The notes under the pieces: generated by a model
Seen by the model: the letters and a program-made list of their open reading frames with translations, nothing else
What the model was told of the DNA's origin: nothing
Database searches by the model: none
Source of the DNA: Shewanella atlantica
GTDB taxonomy: Bacteria; Pseudomonadota; Gammaproteobacteria; Enterobacterales; Shewanellaceae
Direction: 5' to 3'
DNA length: 64,000 nt
NCBI RefSeq assembly: GCF_003966265.1
Contig: NZ_RXNV01000002.1
Location: 1-64,000 of the forward strand
Translations under genes and position numbers: made by a program
Shown here: positions 9,985-20,468 of the stretch, piece by piece
How the letters are laid out: every line of letters begins with the position of its first letter
How positions within the stretch are numbered: the first letter of the stretch is position 1

Positions 9985-10010
9985 AAGGGCAACTGAGGTG
10001 CCCTTATTGC
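9985..10010 (-). terminator. Rho-independent terminator of the his operon
   Basis: AAGGGCA-N7-TGCCCTT inverted repeat. On the minus strand it is followed by TTTTTATTT, about 60 bases after the hisIE stop, so it fits as the end of the histidine operon transcript. Confidence 0.8.
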
Positions 10011-10065
10011 GATTGATATTACTGTCCAGCGTTGAAACATCTGTTCAAACATTCGGGCGTCAGGC

Positions 10066-10695
10066 TCAGCTCCCGCTCGCCTCGCTATGACGTTTGAGTA
10101 AGTTTTTGGTGATATCAGCTAACTCTAAATCCTGATCTTCCAGCAATACCAACAGGTGGTAGATGAGGTCGGAGGCTTCATCTATCAGCTCCGGCTTATC
10201 ATTTGTCGCCGCGGCCAAGGCCGTTTCCAGCCCCTCTTCACCGACTTTTTGAGCGATACGCTTAGTACCTCTCTCAAACAGGTGGGCGGTGTAACTCGAC
10301 TCTGGGTCTTGCCCTTTGCGCGAGGCGATTAACTGTGACAGGTTATCGATAAAGGTATGGGCATTACCGTCCGGCCAACAGCTTTCGGTCTGCAGGTGGC
10401 AAGTTGGGCCATTTGGGATCACCTGTACAAGCAGGCTATCGTTGTCGCAGTCTTTATCGATGGCGATAAGCTCAAGGGTATTGCCTGAGGTTTCGCCTTT
10501 GGTCCATAACCGCTCCTTGCTGCGGCTGAAGAAGGTGACGCTTTTTGTCTCTATGGTTTTGGCCAGAGCGGCCCTGTCCATATAGCCCAGCATAAGGACT
10601 TTCCCCGTGAGGTGGTTTTGTACCACTGCAGGGATCAGTCCCGCTTGTTTTTCCCAATCGAGTTGGCTGGATAGTTGTTCTGCAGTCACTGTCAT
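10066..10695 (-). CDS. hisI: Bifunctional phosphoribosyl-AMP cyclohydrolase / phosphoribosyl-ATP pyrophosphatase
   Basis: 209 residues, the HisIE fusion. It catalyses steps 2 and 3 of histidine synthesis: pyrophosphate removal from PR-ATP, then ring opening of PR-AMP. The N-terminal cyclohydrolase half shows [18 protein letters not shown] and the Cys/Asp metal site region ([16 protein letters not shown]). The C-terminal pyrophosphatase half shows [13 protein letters not shown] and the [12 protein letters not shown] helix. It is the last gene of the operon. An AGGAAA ribosome site lies before the ATG. Confidence 0.96.
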   Translation of the reverse strand: MTVTAEQLSSQLDWEKQAGLIPAVVQNHLTGKVLMLGYMDRAALAKTIETKSVTFFSRSKERLWTKGETSGNTLELIAIDKDCDNDSLLVQVIPNGPTCHLQTESCWPDGNAHTFIDNLSQLIASRKGQDPESSYTAHLFERGTKRIAQKVGEEGLETALAAATNDKPELIDEASDLIYHLLVLLEDQDLELADITKNLLKRHSEASGS

Positions 10696-10757
10696 TTCCG
10701 GTTTCCTATACTTTTCTCATGGGTGATAATTCACTCATGAGAAAGGTGTGATTTGGG

Positions 10758-11531
10758 TTAGCGCCTGATGGCGATATTATTTTCAAACAGGTAGCTTTTA
10801 AGTTCACCTATGTCGATGATGCCCTTATGAAACACGCTGGCAGCCAGCGCTGCATCGACTTTCGCGATGGCGAACACATCTTTAAAGTGTTCCATGGTGC
10901 CCGCACCGCCTGAGGCGATAAGGGGCACATCACAGATCTCGCGGACGATAGAGAGCTGCTTGAGGTCGTAGCCCTGACGCACGCCATCCTGGTTCATCAC
11001 GTTGAGGACTATCTCACCACAGCCGCGCTTCTGAACCTCCTGGACCCAGTCCTGGGTGTACCATTGGGTATCTTTAGTCGCCGCCTCATCGCCGGTAAAC
11101 TGCTTGACCTTATAGCTGTCGGTGTCTGAGTCGTAGTAGGAGTCGATACCTATGACAATACACTGGCGACCAAACTCGTCCTGCAGGCGTTCGATAAGGC
11201 TGGGGTCGGTCAGAGCCGGAGAGTTAACCGATATCTTATCGGCACCGAAGGCCAGTTTCTCCCGCGCCTGAGCGATGGTTTTTATTCCTCCGGCGACGCA
11301 GAAGGGGATATCGATACGCTCTGCAACCCGACTTACCCAAGATCTGTCTATTACCCTGTCATGGGCACTGGCGGTAATATCATAAAACACCAGCTCATCG
11401 GCACCCTCTTCGGCATATCTTGCGGCTAACGGCACGATATCACCGACAATTTCATGATTGCGAAATTGTACTCCTTTGACAACTTTGCCCCCTTTAACGT
11501 CCAGGCAGGGAACGATGCGTTTAGCTAGCAT
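10758..11531 (-). CDS. hisF: Imidazole glycerol phosphate synthase, cyclase subunit
   Basis: 257 residues from the ATG at 11531 ([12 protein letters not shown]), chosen because AGGAG lies about 7 bases upstream and because this is the family length. A longer frame extends 14 codons upstream but has no support. HisF uses ammonia delivered by HisH to make IGP and AICAR from PRFAR. Catalytic aspartates are in the typical places (CLDVKGG near the N-terminus, INVMNQDG-like LNVMNQDG later), and phosphate-binding ASGGAG is seen. Lies between hisA and hisI. Confidence 0.96.
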   Translation of the reverse strand: MLAKRIVPCLDVKGGKVVKGVQFRNHEIVGDIVPLAARYAEEGADELVFYDITASAHDRVIDRSWVSRVAERIDIPFCVAGGIKTIAQAREKLAFGADKISVNSPALTDPSLIERLQDEFGRQCIVIGIDSYYDSDTDSYKVKQFTGDEAATKDTQWYTQDWVQEVQKRGCGEIVLNVMNQDGVRQGYDLKQLSIVREICDVPLIASGGAGTMEHFKDVFAIAKVDAALAASVFHKGIIDIGELKSYLFENNIAIRR

Positions 11532-11577
11532 TGAGCTTCTCCTAACCTTGTCATGTGCGAAAACAGCGGGCATAGCA

Positions 11578-12318
11578 TTATTGTGGATTTGGCCAGCATT
11601 GGATCGCCTCCTCGACGGTAAAGTTTTCGATTAACAGCGCTTTACCTATGATAATGCCATCGGCGCCGCTATCTCTGACCGCCGCCACATCATCGAGTGT
11701 GGCGATGCCGCCCGAGGCTTGCCAGTTAATCTCCGGGTAGGCCGTGACTATTTCTCGATACAAGTCAGTATTGGCACCTTTCAGGGTACCGTCGCGGCTG
11801 ATATCAGTCACTAACGCGTGTTTCAGACCGTAGGGTTTAAAGGCGTCGACCAGAGATTCTAAGCTCTTGCCACCACCCGATTGCCAGCCCGATACCGCAA
11901 CGATTTTTTCGCCCTGTTCGTTAATATTCACATCCAGAGCCAGACAGATTGCATCGGCGCCATACTTTTCAAACCAGCTCTGCACCAGGGCGGTCTCCTT
12001 AACGGCCAGAGAGCCGATAACCACACGTTTTACACCAATTTCCAGCAGCTCGGCGACCTGGGCTTCTGTGCGAATGCCGCCCCCCACCTGAATGTTGGCA
12101 TTAAGACCGGAAACTAAGTCGGCGATTAAGCGGGTCTGACGAGCATTGGGATCTTTAGCACCGGTCAGGTCGACAATATGCAGCCAGTTAGCCCCTTGTG
12201 TCTCATAGGATTTGAGTTGAGACAGGGGAGAGAGGTCGAAGGTGGTCTTCTGAGCGTAATCGCCCTGATATAGACGTACCACCTGACCCTCGATGAGATC
12301 GATTGCTGGAATAATCAT
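11578..12318 (-). CDS. hisA: 1-(5-phosphoribosyl)-5-[(5-phosphoribosylamino)methylideneamino]imidazole-4-carboxamide isomerase
   Basis: 246 residues, TIM-barrel isomerase converting ProFAR to PRFAR. The catalytic Asp lies in [18 protein letters not shown], the second Asp in [13 protein letters not shown], and the phosphate loops are VGGGIR and ASGGIA. Its start overlaps the hisH stop by 4 bases (ATGA), indicating translational coupling. Confidence 0.96.
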   Translation of the reverse strand: MIIPAIDLIEGQVVRLYQGDYAQKTTFDLSPLSQLKSYETQGANWLHIVDLTGAKDPNARQTRLIADLVSGLNANIQVGGGIRTEAQVAELLEIGVKRVVIGSLAVKETALVQSWFEKYGADAICLALDVNINEQGEKIVAVSGWQSGGGKSLESLVDAFKPYGLKHALVTDISRDGTLKGANTDLYREIVTAYPEINWQASGGIATLDDVAAVRDSGADGIIIGKALLIENFTVEEAIQCWPNPQ

Positions 12319-12986
12319 AACTTCGCCTCCTGAGTTGCAGCGTCAAGCTTTGTTTGGTCTAACGCTAAGAAATTGCTTAATATTTTTGAGCCGATAGCCG
12401 CGCTTTTTTCCGGGTGAAACTGTACGCCCATAAAGTTATCTTTGGCGATGGCGGCGCTGAACGTCTCTCCATATTCACAGCTTGCGATGGTGTACTCGCT
12501 CAGCGGTACCCGGAAGCTATGAACGAAGTAGAGATAGCTGCCAGCGGGGATGCCTACAAATAACGGATGCGTTGTGGGCGTGATCTGATTCCAGCCCATG
12601 TGGGGCAGAGGTTGCCCCTGGCTGTCCAGCTCCTCAACATCGGTCGGGATAAGGCCCAGACATTCACAGTCTACCTCTCGTCCGCCATGCTCTTTCGATA
12701 CTTGGGTCATCATCTGCATGCCTAAGCAGACACCGAGCACAGGTTGGGTTAAGCCCTGAATTAATTCGACGAGTCGCTTGTCTTTCAACGAGGCCATTGC
12801 CGCACCGGCGGTGCCCACGCCGGGCAGTACCACACGGGTTGCAGCTTTTATCACTGTATGATCGTCGCTGACGAGGACATCACTGCAAATGCGCTCGAAG
12901 GCATAACGCACCGAACTTAAATTGGCACAACCTGTGTCTATGATAACGGTAGAACTGTCTGACTGATCCCTGTCTGCCTGGTTCAT
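12315..12986 (-). CDS. hisH: Imidazole glycerol phosphate synthase, glutaminase subunit
   Basis: 223 residues, class I glutamine amidotransferase that supplies ammonia to HisF. The triad is visible: nucleophile Cys in GVCLGMQ, and His and Glu in VQFHPEKS. The oxyanion-strand segment is LPGVGTAG. It overlaps hisA and hisB by 4 bases each. Confidence 0.95.
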   Translation of the reverse strand: MNQADRDQSDSSTVIIDTGCANLSSVRYAFERICSDVLVSDDHTVIKAATRVVLPGVGTAGAAMASLKDKRLVELIQGLTQPVLGVCLGMQMMTQVSKEHGGREVDCECLGLIPTDVEELDSQGQPLPHMGWNQITPTTHPLFVGIPAGSYLYFVHSFRVPLSEYTIASCEYGETFSAAIAKDNFMGVQFHPEKSAAIGSKILSNFLALDQTKLDAATQEAKL

Positions 12987-14050
12987 AAGACACCTTTACT
13001 CGAGGGCAGTAAATCGCCTTCAACCTTAACGGCCTGACGCAGGGTGCGACCTAAGACTTTATAGAGGCTTTCGACCTTGTGGTGATCGTTATCGCCCAGA
13101 GTCTTGAGGTGCAATGTGCAGCGCAGGCCGTCGGCGAAGGAGCGGAAGAAGTGGGGCACCATCTCGGTTGCCATCTCACCGACCATCTCACGCTCAAATT
13201 CGCCATCAAATTTGATGAAGGGGCGACCGGAGAGATCCAGCAGACATTCGGCGCTTGCTTCATCCATGGGGATGCTGAAGCCAAATCGGGCGATACCGCG
13301 CTTATCGCCGAGGGCCTCTCTAAGCGCTTCGCCGATCGCCAGCGCCGTATCTTCGACGCTGTGATGATCGTCTATCTCAAGATCGCCATCGACCTTCACG
13401 TCCATCTTGAAGCTACCGTGGGTGGAGATCTGATCCAGCATGTGATCGAAGAAGCCTATGCCTGTCGTTACCTTGCCTTTCTCTTGAGAGTCGAGATCGA
13501 TAGTGACCCGAATGTCGGTTTCTTTGGTGGTTCTGACCACGGTTGCTGTGCGGTTGCGGTTGAGCAGTGTGTCGGCAATGGCATTCCAGTTGAAGCTCTC
13601 AGGATCATATTGCAGTCCCTGAATTCCCATGGCATCGGCGAGTCCCATGTCAGTTTCACGATCGCCAATCACGGCAGATTGAGTGAAGTCGACCTTACCG
13701 AGCGTCAGGTAATCTTTGACCAGACCCAGTTTAGGTTTGCGGCAACTGCAGTTTTCATCGTTAAAGTGTGGGCATATAAGTACGTCATCGAAAATAATCC
13801 CCTGACTGGTCAGGATCTGCATCATCATATCCTGGGGCGCATCGAAGTCATCTTTTGGAAAAGAGGGGGTACCTAAGCCATCTTGATTGCTCACCATCAC
13901 CAGACGATAACCGGCATTTTGTAATTTCAGCAGGGCGGGGATCACATTGGGTTCGAAAACCAGTTTAGCCAGGCTGTCCACCTGCTTGTCGGTGACGGGC
14001 TCTTCGATGATGGTGCCATCGCGGTCGATAAATAATATTTTCTGCTTCAT
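12983..14050 (-). CDS. hisB: Bifunctional histidinol-phosphatase / imidazoleglycerol-phosphate dehydratase
   Basis: 355 residues. The N-terminal ~165 residues are a HAD phosphatase ([12 protein letters not shown] with both catalytic Asps, and a zinc-binding [14 protein letters not shown]). The C-terminal ~190 residues are IGP dehydratase ([27 protein letters not shown]). This fused form is typical of gammaproteobacteria. It overlaps hisH by 4 bases and catalyses steps 7 and 9 of the pathway. Confidence 0.96.
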   Translation of the reverse strand: MKQKILFIDRDGTIIEEPVTDKQVDSLAKLVFEPNVIPALLKLQNAGYRLVMVSNQDGLGTPSFPKDDFDAPQDMMMQILTSQGIIFDDVLICPHFNDENCSCRKPKLGLVKDYLTLGKVDFTQSAVIGDRETDMGLADAMGIQGLQYDPESFNWNAIADTLLNRNRTATVVRTTKETDIRVTIDLDSQEKGKVTTGIGFFDHMLDQISTHGSFKMDVKVDGDLEIDDHHSVEDTALAIGEALREALGDKRGIARFGFSIPMDEASAECLLDLSGRPFIKFDGEFEREMVGEMATEMVPHFFRSFADGLRCTLHLKTLGDNDHHKVESLYKVLGRTLRQAVKVEGDLLPSSKGVL

Positions 14051-14116
14051 GAACTCTCTACCTTCAATTTGGTTAAATGCTTTTTGTTCTTGTCATTGAA
14101 AAAGTTATTGCCATAG

Positions 14117-15202
14117 CTATTGCGACAGTTGTTCGATGAGATAGTCGGTCTCTTCCTGGTTGCTAAAGCTGAAACGAATGCTGTTGCTCAGGCGTGGGTC
14201 TGCATAGGTTCTGGCTACCACGCCGGCTCGACTAAGCTTAGAGGCCGCGGCTTGGGGAACATTAAACTGGGCCAGTACAAAATTACCGTTTGCCGGTAAT
14301 ACCTTGGCCCCAAAATCACCCAAGGCATCGCTTAAGCGGGCGCCATTGGCCTTTAAATTGGCGACCTGTTCACGCATTAAGGCAACTCCACTATCGCTGA
14401 GCGCGGCGCACGCCATTTCTGATACCGGCAGGGGCACCGGATAGGGGGCTATTACGCGCATCACCATCTCACAGATCTGTGGGTTAGCCAGCATAAAGCC
14501 ACAGCGGGCCCCGGCGAGAGCAAAAGCCTTAGACAGGGTACGAAGTACAACTAAGTTATCATATTTTTCAATAAGATCGGCGACGGAATAATCGGGACAA
14601 AATTCGATATAGGCCTCATCGACCACTACTAACCTGTCTGGCATGCTGGCTATTACAGCTTCGATGTCAGACTTCTCTATCACTGTGCCTGTGGGGTTAT
14701 TAGGGTTACAGATAAACACCAGTTTTGCATCGCTGACCTGAGCCACTATCTCTGTGGGCAGCTGGTAGTTATCTGTCAGGCTTAGCGCATTGACGCCGAC
14801 ATTAAAGGTCTTGGCGCTGATGGCATACATGCCATAAGTGGGGCCAAAGCAGGCGATGGAATCGATGCCGGGAACACAAAAGGTGCGAATGAGCAGCTCT
14901 ATCGCCTCATCGGCGCCGCGCCCTGCGATGATGCTGTCTGTAGCAACACCCGAGTAACGGCTATAGGCCGAGATAAGCTCAGGTGGCTGGCACTCAGGGT
15001 ATCGATTGAGCTTGTCGAGTTCACTGTTATTAAAGGGCGATTCGTTGGCATTGATCCAGATATCGCCGCGCCCCCCAATACGTCTTGCAGATTGATAGGG
15101 TTGGAGTTCGAGTAGCTCAGGTCTGGCTAACCGCTGTGCCAGATTTAATTCTGTGGGATTTAATTGAGCTGGGTTTAATTGAGTAGGAGTATTCACTGTC
15201 AT
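14117..15202 (-). CDS. hisC: Histidinol-phosphate aminotransferase
   Basis: 361 residues from the ATG at 15202 (MTVNTPTQ). I prefer this start over 15220 because AGGAG lies 6 bases upstream and the start then falls just after the hisD stop (15204). PLP fold type I: Asn in FICNPNNPTG, Asp/Tyr in VVDEAYIEF, Schiff-base Lys in TLSKAFALAGARCGF, and Arg in IRFSFS. The N-terminus carries a low-complexity LN-P/A-Q repeat, discussed separately. Confidence 0.95.
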   Translation of the reverse strand: MTVNTPTQLNPAQLNPTELNLAQRLARPELLELQPYQSARRIGGRGDIWINANESPFNNSELDKLNRYPECQPPELISAYSRYSGVATDSIIAGRGADEAIELLIRTFCVPGIDSIACFGPTYGMYAISAKTFNVGVNALSLTDNYQLPTEIVAQVSDAKLVFICNPNNPTGTVIEKSDIEAVIASMPDRLVVVDEAYIEFCPDYSVADLIEKYDNLVVLRTLSKAFALAGARCGFMLANPQICEMVMRVIAPYPVPLPVSEMACAALSDSGVALMREQVANLKANGARLSDALGDFGAKVLPANGNFVLAQFNVPQAAASKLSRAGVVARTYADPRLSNSIRFSFSNQEETDYLIEQLSQ

Positions 15203-15203
15203 C

Positions 15204-16523
15204 TCAAACTCCTTTGGCATCGGGTGTTGCTGCAGAGCTCAGGCTGGCAATTCGAACGGCTACGGCATTTTTGTGCGCGTCCAGCTGCTCGGCCGCGGCG
15301 AGGGTCATAACGGTTTGGCTGAGTCCTACTAATCCCTCGGCGCTAAGCTCCTGTACGGTGAAACGGCGGCTAAAATCGGCCAGAGATAAACTGGATACCG
15401 CGCGGCTATAACCATAGGTTGGCAGCACGTGGTTAGTGCCACTGGCATAATCACCGACAGATTCTGGCGTATAGGCGCCTAAGAAGACAGAGCCGGCGGC
15501 GCGGATTTGCTTCAGAACTTCACGGGGATCCCCGGTTTGTATAATAAGGTGCTCGGGTCCATAGAGGTTTGATACCTTTGCGGCCTGGTCCATATTGTCG
15601 ACAAGCAAGGTGCGACTGGACTCGAGTGCAACCTGAGCAATATCGACTCTCGGCAGTAGCTCCAGTTGGCGAGCTAGTGCCAGATTAACCTCGTCTGCCA
15701 GCTCCGCACTGTCCGTGACCAGCATTACCTGCGAGTCCGGACCGTGTTCCGCCTGTGACAGGAGATCGGCAGCAATAAACTCGGCATTGGCCTCATTGTC
15801 TGCTATCAATAGCACCTCAGATGGGCCTGCCGGCATATCTATGCTCACCACACAGCGACTGTCCTGAGAGACGATTCGCTTAGCTTCGGTGACGTAGCGG
15901 TTACCGGGACCAAAAATCTTATCGACGGCGGGAACGGTTTCGGTACCGAAGGCAAGGGCGGCAATGGCCTGGGCGCCGCCGACCTGAAATATCTCTGTGA
16001 TACCACAGGCATTGGCTGCATAGACGATGGCGTCGTTGATAGGCGGCGGGCTGACCAGGACTCTTTGCTCACATCCGGCAATCTTGGCTGGCAGGGCCAA
16101 CATGAGTACCGTTGAGATCAGCGGTGCGCTGCCACCGGGAATGTATAAGCCGACTTTTTCGATAGGCTCTGAGCGAAGTTCACAACGGATCCCTTTTTGA
16201 GTATCGACGCTCACAGGCTCAAACTTTTGCGCCTGGTGAAAGGTGTCGATATTGGTTATCGCCTGACTCACGGCGAGTTTAATCTCCTCATCGACTCGGG
16301 CACATGCCAGATTGATCTCTGCTTCAGATAGCTTTATCTCTTTGACGGCGGTGCCATCAAATCTTTGGCTGAAATCTTTGAGCGCCGCATCTTTACCTGT
16401 CTGTACTTCATTGACGATAGCGATCACATCTTGCTCCAGACTCGCGTCACCAACCAGAGGTGAGCGAGAAAGTGCCGCTTTGCGGTCGGTGTCACTTAAT
16501 GATGCCCAATTGAGGATCTGCAT
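15204..16523 (-). CDS. hisD: Histidinol dehydrogenase
   Basis: 439 residues. The zinc enzyme oxidises histidinol to histidine with two NAD. Visible motifs: IPGGSAPLISTVLM, GPGNRYVTEAK, DMPAGPSEVL, QAEHGPDSQ (zinc-ligand Gln/His), and the C-terminal GTNHVLPT. Directly downstream of hisG with a 4-base gap. Confidence 0.96.
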   Translation of the reverse strand: MQILNWASLSDTDRKAALSRSPLVGDASLEQDVIAIVNEVQTGKDAALKDFSQRFDGTAVKEIKLSEAEINLACARVDEEIKLAVSQAITNIDTFHQAQKFEPVSVDTQKGIRCELRSEPIEKVGLYIPGGSAPLISTVLMLALPAKIAGCEQRVLVSPPPINDAIVYAANACGITEIFQVGGAQAIAALAFGTETVPAVDKIFGPGNRYVTEAKRIVSQDSRCVVSIDMPAGPSEVLLIADNEANAEFIAADLLSQAEHGPDSQVMLVTDSAELADEVNLALARQLELLPRVDIAQVALESSRTLLVDNMDQAAKVSNLYGPEHLIIQTGDPREVLKQIRAAGSVFLGAYTPESVGDYASGTNHVLPTYGYSRAVSSLSLADFSRRFTVQELSAEGLVGLSQTVMTLAAAEQLDAHKNAVAVRIASLSSAATPDAKGV

Positions 16524-16527
16524 TGTA

Positions 16528-17427
16528 CTACCCCATCATCTTTTCGATTGGCATAACCAGGATGGAGCTTGCCCCTAACTTAGTCAGCTCTTCCATGGTG
16601 TCCCAGAACAGGTCTTCGCTGCTGACGGCGTGGATAGCCACACGGTTGGTATCGTCGTTGAGAGGCAGAACCGTTGGGTTTTCGGCGCCGGGAAGTAGAG
16701 CAACAATCTGCTCCAGTGTCTCTGTCGGTGCGTGTAGCAAGATGTACTTGCTCTCTTTAGCGCGCACCACACCATTGATACGGGATAAGATTTTATCGAT
16801 CAGCGCTTGTTTAGCCGGTATTTGAGTCTCTGATGACTGGATGATGCAGGCGTTGGAGCGGTAGATAACCTCTGTTTCATATAAGCCATTGGCTTCTAAT
16901 GTCGCACCGGTCGACACTAAGTCACAAATGGCATCGGCAAGACCCGCACGCGGAGCCACCTCTACCGAGCCCTTGAGCATACAGTCGTTGTAGGTGATCC
17001 CTTTGTTCTGCATGTAACGGCGAAGCAGGTTAGGGTAAGACGTTGCGATTCTCAGCCCTTCAAGGGAGGCGGCATCTTCATAGTTGAATTCGTTTGGGAC
17101 GGCAAGAGATAGGCGGCAGGCACCGAAGTCTAGTTCGCGTAGCTTGATACAGCTAGAAGGCTTATCGAGTCTTTCGCGTTCTATCTGCTCCTCTTCGAGT
17201 ACATTCTCTCCGATGATCCCCATGTCGACCACGCCATCCATGACAAGGCCCGGTATATCATCATCACGTACTCGAAGTAGATCGATAGGCATGTTGTCAG
17301 AGTGGGCAATAAGGCGTTGTTCGTTGATGTTAAATTTAACGCCGCAGCTCTTTAGCAGCTTCATAGACTCGATTGAAAGGCGACCCGACTTCTGAATGGC
17401 GATTCTTAATCTTTTGGATTCTGGCAT
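16528..17427 (-). CDS. hisG: ATP phosphoribosyltransferase (long form)
   Basis: 299 residues, the first enzyme of histidine synthesis and the feedback target. The long-form architecture is clear: catalytic bilobal part with [10 protein letters not shown] at the N-terminus and the PRPP loop [16 protein letters not shown] segment ([14 protein letters not shown]), then the ~80-residue regulatory domain that binds histidine. AGGAAATAGAAG before the ATG is the ribosome site. First structural gene after the leader/attenuator. Confidence 0.96.
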   Translation of the reverse strand: MPESKRLRIAIQKSGRLSIESMKLLKSCGVKFNINEQRLIAHSDNMPIDLLRVRDDDIPGLVMDGVVDMGIIGENVLEEEQIERERLDKPSSCIKLRELDFGACRLSLAVPNEFNYEDAASLEGLRIATSYPNLLRRYMQNKGITYNDCMLKGSVEVAPRAGLADAICDLVSTGATLEANGLYETEVIYRSNACIIQSSETQIPAKQALIDKILSRINGVVRAKESKYILLHAPTETLEQIVALLPGAENPTVLPLNDDTNRVAIHAVSSEDLFWDTMEELTKLGASSILVMPIEKMMG

Positions 17428-17552
17428 CTTCTATTTCCTGTAAGTTGATTCAATATCTGTTTAATTTTTTAAATTGTTTTAGTTGGTACTTATAAATTCT
17501 TATAAAACTTCTTTAAAAACTTATTTAAAAACAATTTATTAGCCTAAAACGT

Positions 17553-17585
17553 AAAAACCCCCGGAATTCCTTCCAGGGGTTTTTG
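17553..17585 (-). terminator. his operon attenuator hairpin
   Basis: On the minus strand AAAAACCCC-TGGAAGGAATTCC-GGGGGTTTTT folds into a GC-rich stem followed by a U run. It lies between the hisL stop (17643) and the hisG start (17427). Upstream GCCTTCGG/CCGAAGG segments could form the competing hairpins. The position after a His-codon run is the classic attenuation layout. Confidence 0.88.
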
Positions 17586-17642
17586 ATATTCTTGAATCAA
17601 CCGCCGGAAGGAAATAGTCCTTCGGCAGTGAGCTTCCGAAGG

Positions 17643-17690
17643 CTACCGCGTATGATGGTGGTGATGGATAGTGTTCGTAAGCTGTATCAT
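17643..17690 (-). CDS. hisL: his operon leader peptide
   Basis: A 15-codon frame reading MIQLTNTIHHHHHTR then TAG. It carries five consecutive histidine codons (CAT CAC CAC CAT CAT), 58 bases before the attenuator hairpin and about 215 bases before hisG. The ribosome site is weak (AAGAGA). Ribosome stalling at the His codons when charged tRNA-His is scarce would let the antiterminator form, as known for enterobacterial hisL. Too short for most gene finders. Confidence 0.92.
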   Translation of the reverse strand: MIQLTNTIHHHHHTR

Positions 17691-18360
17691 GTTTGTGTCT
17701 CTTATCGTAAAAATCTAATATCTGAAAATTAAGCCTGTTGGCTAATATCTAAAAAGTAAGCTTATTCATTAAGCTCTGTATTTAAACTAATCATTTTCTG
17801 AATCGATTGCAACCCCTTATTTCGCCCTATGAATATTCTTCATCTATAGGATGTTTGCTCGTTTTTATTACCGTTGCTCATGCGTGTTGTTCACTTGTGC
17901 GTACAATCAGGTTTGGTCATATCTTCAGGGGGCTGTTGCTTGTCTGAACCGTGAATAAGATAGCGGTCGGATGTTGAATGGTTTGTTCTCACGGTATTTA
18001 TAGCGGTTTTCAATTTGTTGGCGTTGATGAAATTCATCAGTCAAGGCTTAAATTTATTATATGTCGAGAATATTTTACTTAGTCTGACAAAACGATTTAC
18101 GAGGTGTGTTCTTTAGGCGGGACAATTGTTGGGGTCACTTTTTAGCGGTCAGGAATCATTATGTGGCAAGCCGTTTTAGCTTCATTTGTGATGATTGGTG
18201 AGAGAAGTGCGAGAAAAAGTAAGGGAGGTGTGGTCACCTGCTTTGGAACATAACAGCCGATTGCGGGGCAAAAGGTGAGCAGGATATCTATAATCAGTTG
18301 AGGCAGAGTATTAACCCTTTGGGTTGATTTTTGCCCTTTCGATAGCAGGAGGTGGGGTTA
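17691..18360. other. Intergenic region between hisL and the TonB receptor
   Basis: About 670 bases, AT-rich, no gene found. It should contain the his promoter (minus strand) and the receptor promoter (plus strand). It contains an imperfect 20-base direct repeat at 17715-17734 and 17742-17761 (period 27) just upstream of the hisL start. It also contains a small AACCC-TTT-GGGTT hairpin with a T run at 18313-18332, shortly before the receptor start. I see no cobalamin riboswitch motif. Confidence 0.5.
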
Positions 18361-20427
18361 ATGATAAGGGGAGCTTTACCCCTATTGGCATTAGTGCTGG
18401 GACTAATCGTGATCTCTGATTCAGCAAATGGGGCTGAATCAATTTTTGATCTCTCCTTAGAAGAGCTCGGAGAGGTAAGTGTATCGGTATCTTCAAAAGT
18501 CGACTTGCCAATGAGCCTATCCCCTGCATCTGTGAGTGTGTTCGACCATCGACAGCTTTACCAATCAGGAATTCATCAACTTGCTGATCTAGCCGACATC
18601 ACACCAGCCTACGCCAGCTATAGCATTTTTGGTGAGCGGGTACTTGAAACCCGAGGACAGAAGGCGGGGAGTTTCGAGAACAATAAACATCTGGTGCTAC
18701 TCGATGGTATTCGGTTAAATCACGCCAGAGCCAATAAGGCGCCTATCGAAAATGAGCTGCCGCTTTGGGCTATGGACAAACTACAAATATTACGCGGCCC
18801 TGCCTCGGCTCTGTACGGTCAAAGTGCATTTTATGGTGTAGTGAGCGTAGACTCGATGTTTTCTGAGACCGATGATCTGTCCGGTGAAGTGACCTACAGT
18901 CCTCAAAACGAGGGAGCGAGGTTGAATCTGATGGGGAACCTTCATACCGCTCTGGGACATTCATATCTGGTTTATTCTCAATTTGATAAAGAGAGCAATA
19001 ATGCCTTCGTGGGACCGGAATTCAGTATTTACCAGCAATATTATGACGTTCAAGATGCTAACTTTGTCTATGCAAGACAGTACTTTAACCATGATCACTT
19101 AGGCGCATTTAGTCTCGGCTACATTGAGCTGGAGAGGCAAAGTGGTCTCGGGGAGCATTGGGTTGGAGATTTTTCAACGCCCGAAAATAATATCCTCTGG
19201 AGCACAGAAGTTATCTATCTTCAGTGGAATAAAAAGTGGAACGCACGATGGAATAGTTCACTGAAGTGGGTCAATAATAATTCAGTCGAACAGGGAACGG
19301 CGACTAACTCTAACCGGGAGCAGGCAATCGATGGCGAGCCAATTACATTTAATCAATATCGTGTCGATGTTAGATCTCAGTTAATTGAGGCTGAGTTGAG
19401 CTGGCAGATGGGAGAGCGAGAGTCCCTGATTGCGGGGTTATCGGTTGAGCAACGTCAGGACTTAGGTGGCTTTTTTGTCGCTGATCTTAGTGTCGACCAG
19501 CTTGCGGGCAATGGCAGCCATCGAGCGGATAGTGAGAGAGCGAAGTCTGATAAAGTATTGTATCAAGGGGCATACCTACAATATTACTCCCTGCTGTCAT
19601 TCTGGGAGAACTTACACCTCACGGCCGGATTACGCTATGACAAGGGAGAATATCTTGATGATGATTTCTCTCAGTGGTCGCCGCGTATTGCCTTGGTGAA
19701 ACAGTTCAATCCAAACTGGACCGCGAAGGCCTCATACAGCTCGGCCTTTCGATCGCCCGGACTGAAAGAGTATCTGTTAAATGCCGAGACCAAGGGCTAC
19801 ATTGCAGATCATGCGTTATCTGTAGACATTGCCTTAGGGAAAGTTTCTGAATCGCTAAATGCCGAGACCTTTGAGTCCACAGAGCTCTCATTCGTGTATC
19901 AAGATTCGCCTGTGATTGTGAAACTTAATGGGTTTTATAATCAAACTAAAAATGCACTCGATGGCCAAACCATAATGTTTATCGATAAACAAGGAGACCT
20001 GGTCAGTAAGAATAGCTTTTCAAATTCGTCGCAGGACTATTCGGTCTATGGCGCCGAAATTGAACTCGAGTGGCGATTATCGCCACTTTGGCACCTTACG
20101 GGTTTTATCAGTCAGGCGTTTAGCTACGATGATTCAAAGCTGGCGACCATGGATGTGGCGAAGTTCAAGAGTAACTTGTCACTTACCGGTGATCTGTCTT
20201 GGGCTACTCTAAACTTTAATCAAAGGTATCATGGTGATATCGATGGCGATGTAGATAATATCTCTACATTTGACACCACACTATCCGATCAGAGATCCGC
20301 ATTGAATTGGTATATTAAGGTGGCGAACCTGTTCAATGAACAAAATTACTATCCTGTGAATGGGGCGGTGGGGAACCCAATGCCGGAAAGAACCTTTGAA
20401 TTTGGTTTAGCCTATAAATTTAAATAG
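18361..20427 (+). CDS. TonB-dependent outer-membrane receptor
   Basis: About 688 residues from ATG 18361, which has a perfect AGGAGG eight bases upstream (a GTG nine bases earlier is less likely). Signal peptide, then IFDLSLEELGEVSVSVSSK, a typical entry to the plug domain in receptors of this subclass. The plug motifs are ETRGQKAG...VLLDGIRLNH and LQILRGPASALYGQSAFYGVV. The rest is a beta barrel ending FEFGLAYKFK. The receptor-specific substrate cannot be told; the DLSLEEL entry is frequent among receptors encoded next to YfiR-domain proteins, and one lies convergently just downstream. Confidence 0.9.
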   Translation: MIRGALPLLALVLGLIVISDSANGAESIFDLSLEELGEVSVSVSSKVDLPMSLSPASVSVFDHRQLYQSGIHQLADLADITPAYASYSIFGERVLETRGQKAGSFENNKHLVLLDGIRLNHARANKAPIENELPLWAMDKLQILRGPASALYGQSAFYGVVSVDSMFSETDDLSGEVTYSPQNEGARLNLMGNLHTALGHSYLVYSQFDKESNNAFVGPEFSIYQQYYDVQDANFVYARQYFNHDHLGAFSLGYIELERQSGLGEHWVGDFSTPENNILWSTEVIYLQWNKKWNARWNSSLKWVNNNSVEQGTATNSNREQAIDGEPITFNQYRVDVRSQLIEAELSWQMGERESLIAGLSVEQRQDLGGFFVADLSVDQLAGNGSHRADSERAKSDKVLYQGAYLQYYSLLSFWENLHLTAGLRYDKGEYLDDDFSQWSPRIALVKQFNPNWTAKASYSSAFRSPGLKEYLLNAETKGYIADHALSVDIALGKVSESLNAETFESTELSFVYQDSPVIVKLNGFYNQTKNALDGQTIMFIDKQGDLVSKNSFSNSSQDYSVYGAEIELEWRLSPLWHLTGFISQAFSYDDSKLATMDVAKFKSNLSLTGDLSWATLNFNQRYHGDIDGDVDNISTFDTTLSDQRSALNWYIKVANLFNEQNYYPVNGAVGNPMPERTFEFGLAYKFK

Positions 20428-20468
20428 TATTATAGGCTTGATTCAGAGGTTGGCATTAGCGTCTAGTG

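Noticed and set aside
13079..13876. Long plus-strand open frame (265 codons)
   Set aside because: It lies wholly antisense to hisB, which has complete catalytic motifs; no ribosome site or family features.
18181..18360. Possible cobalamin riboswitch before the TonB receptor (GGTCACCTG... segment)
   Set aside because: The conserved B12-box (GCCACTG-type) and the characteristic core order are absent.
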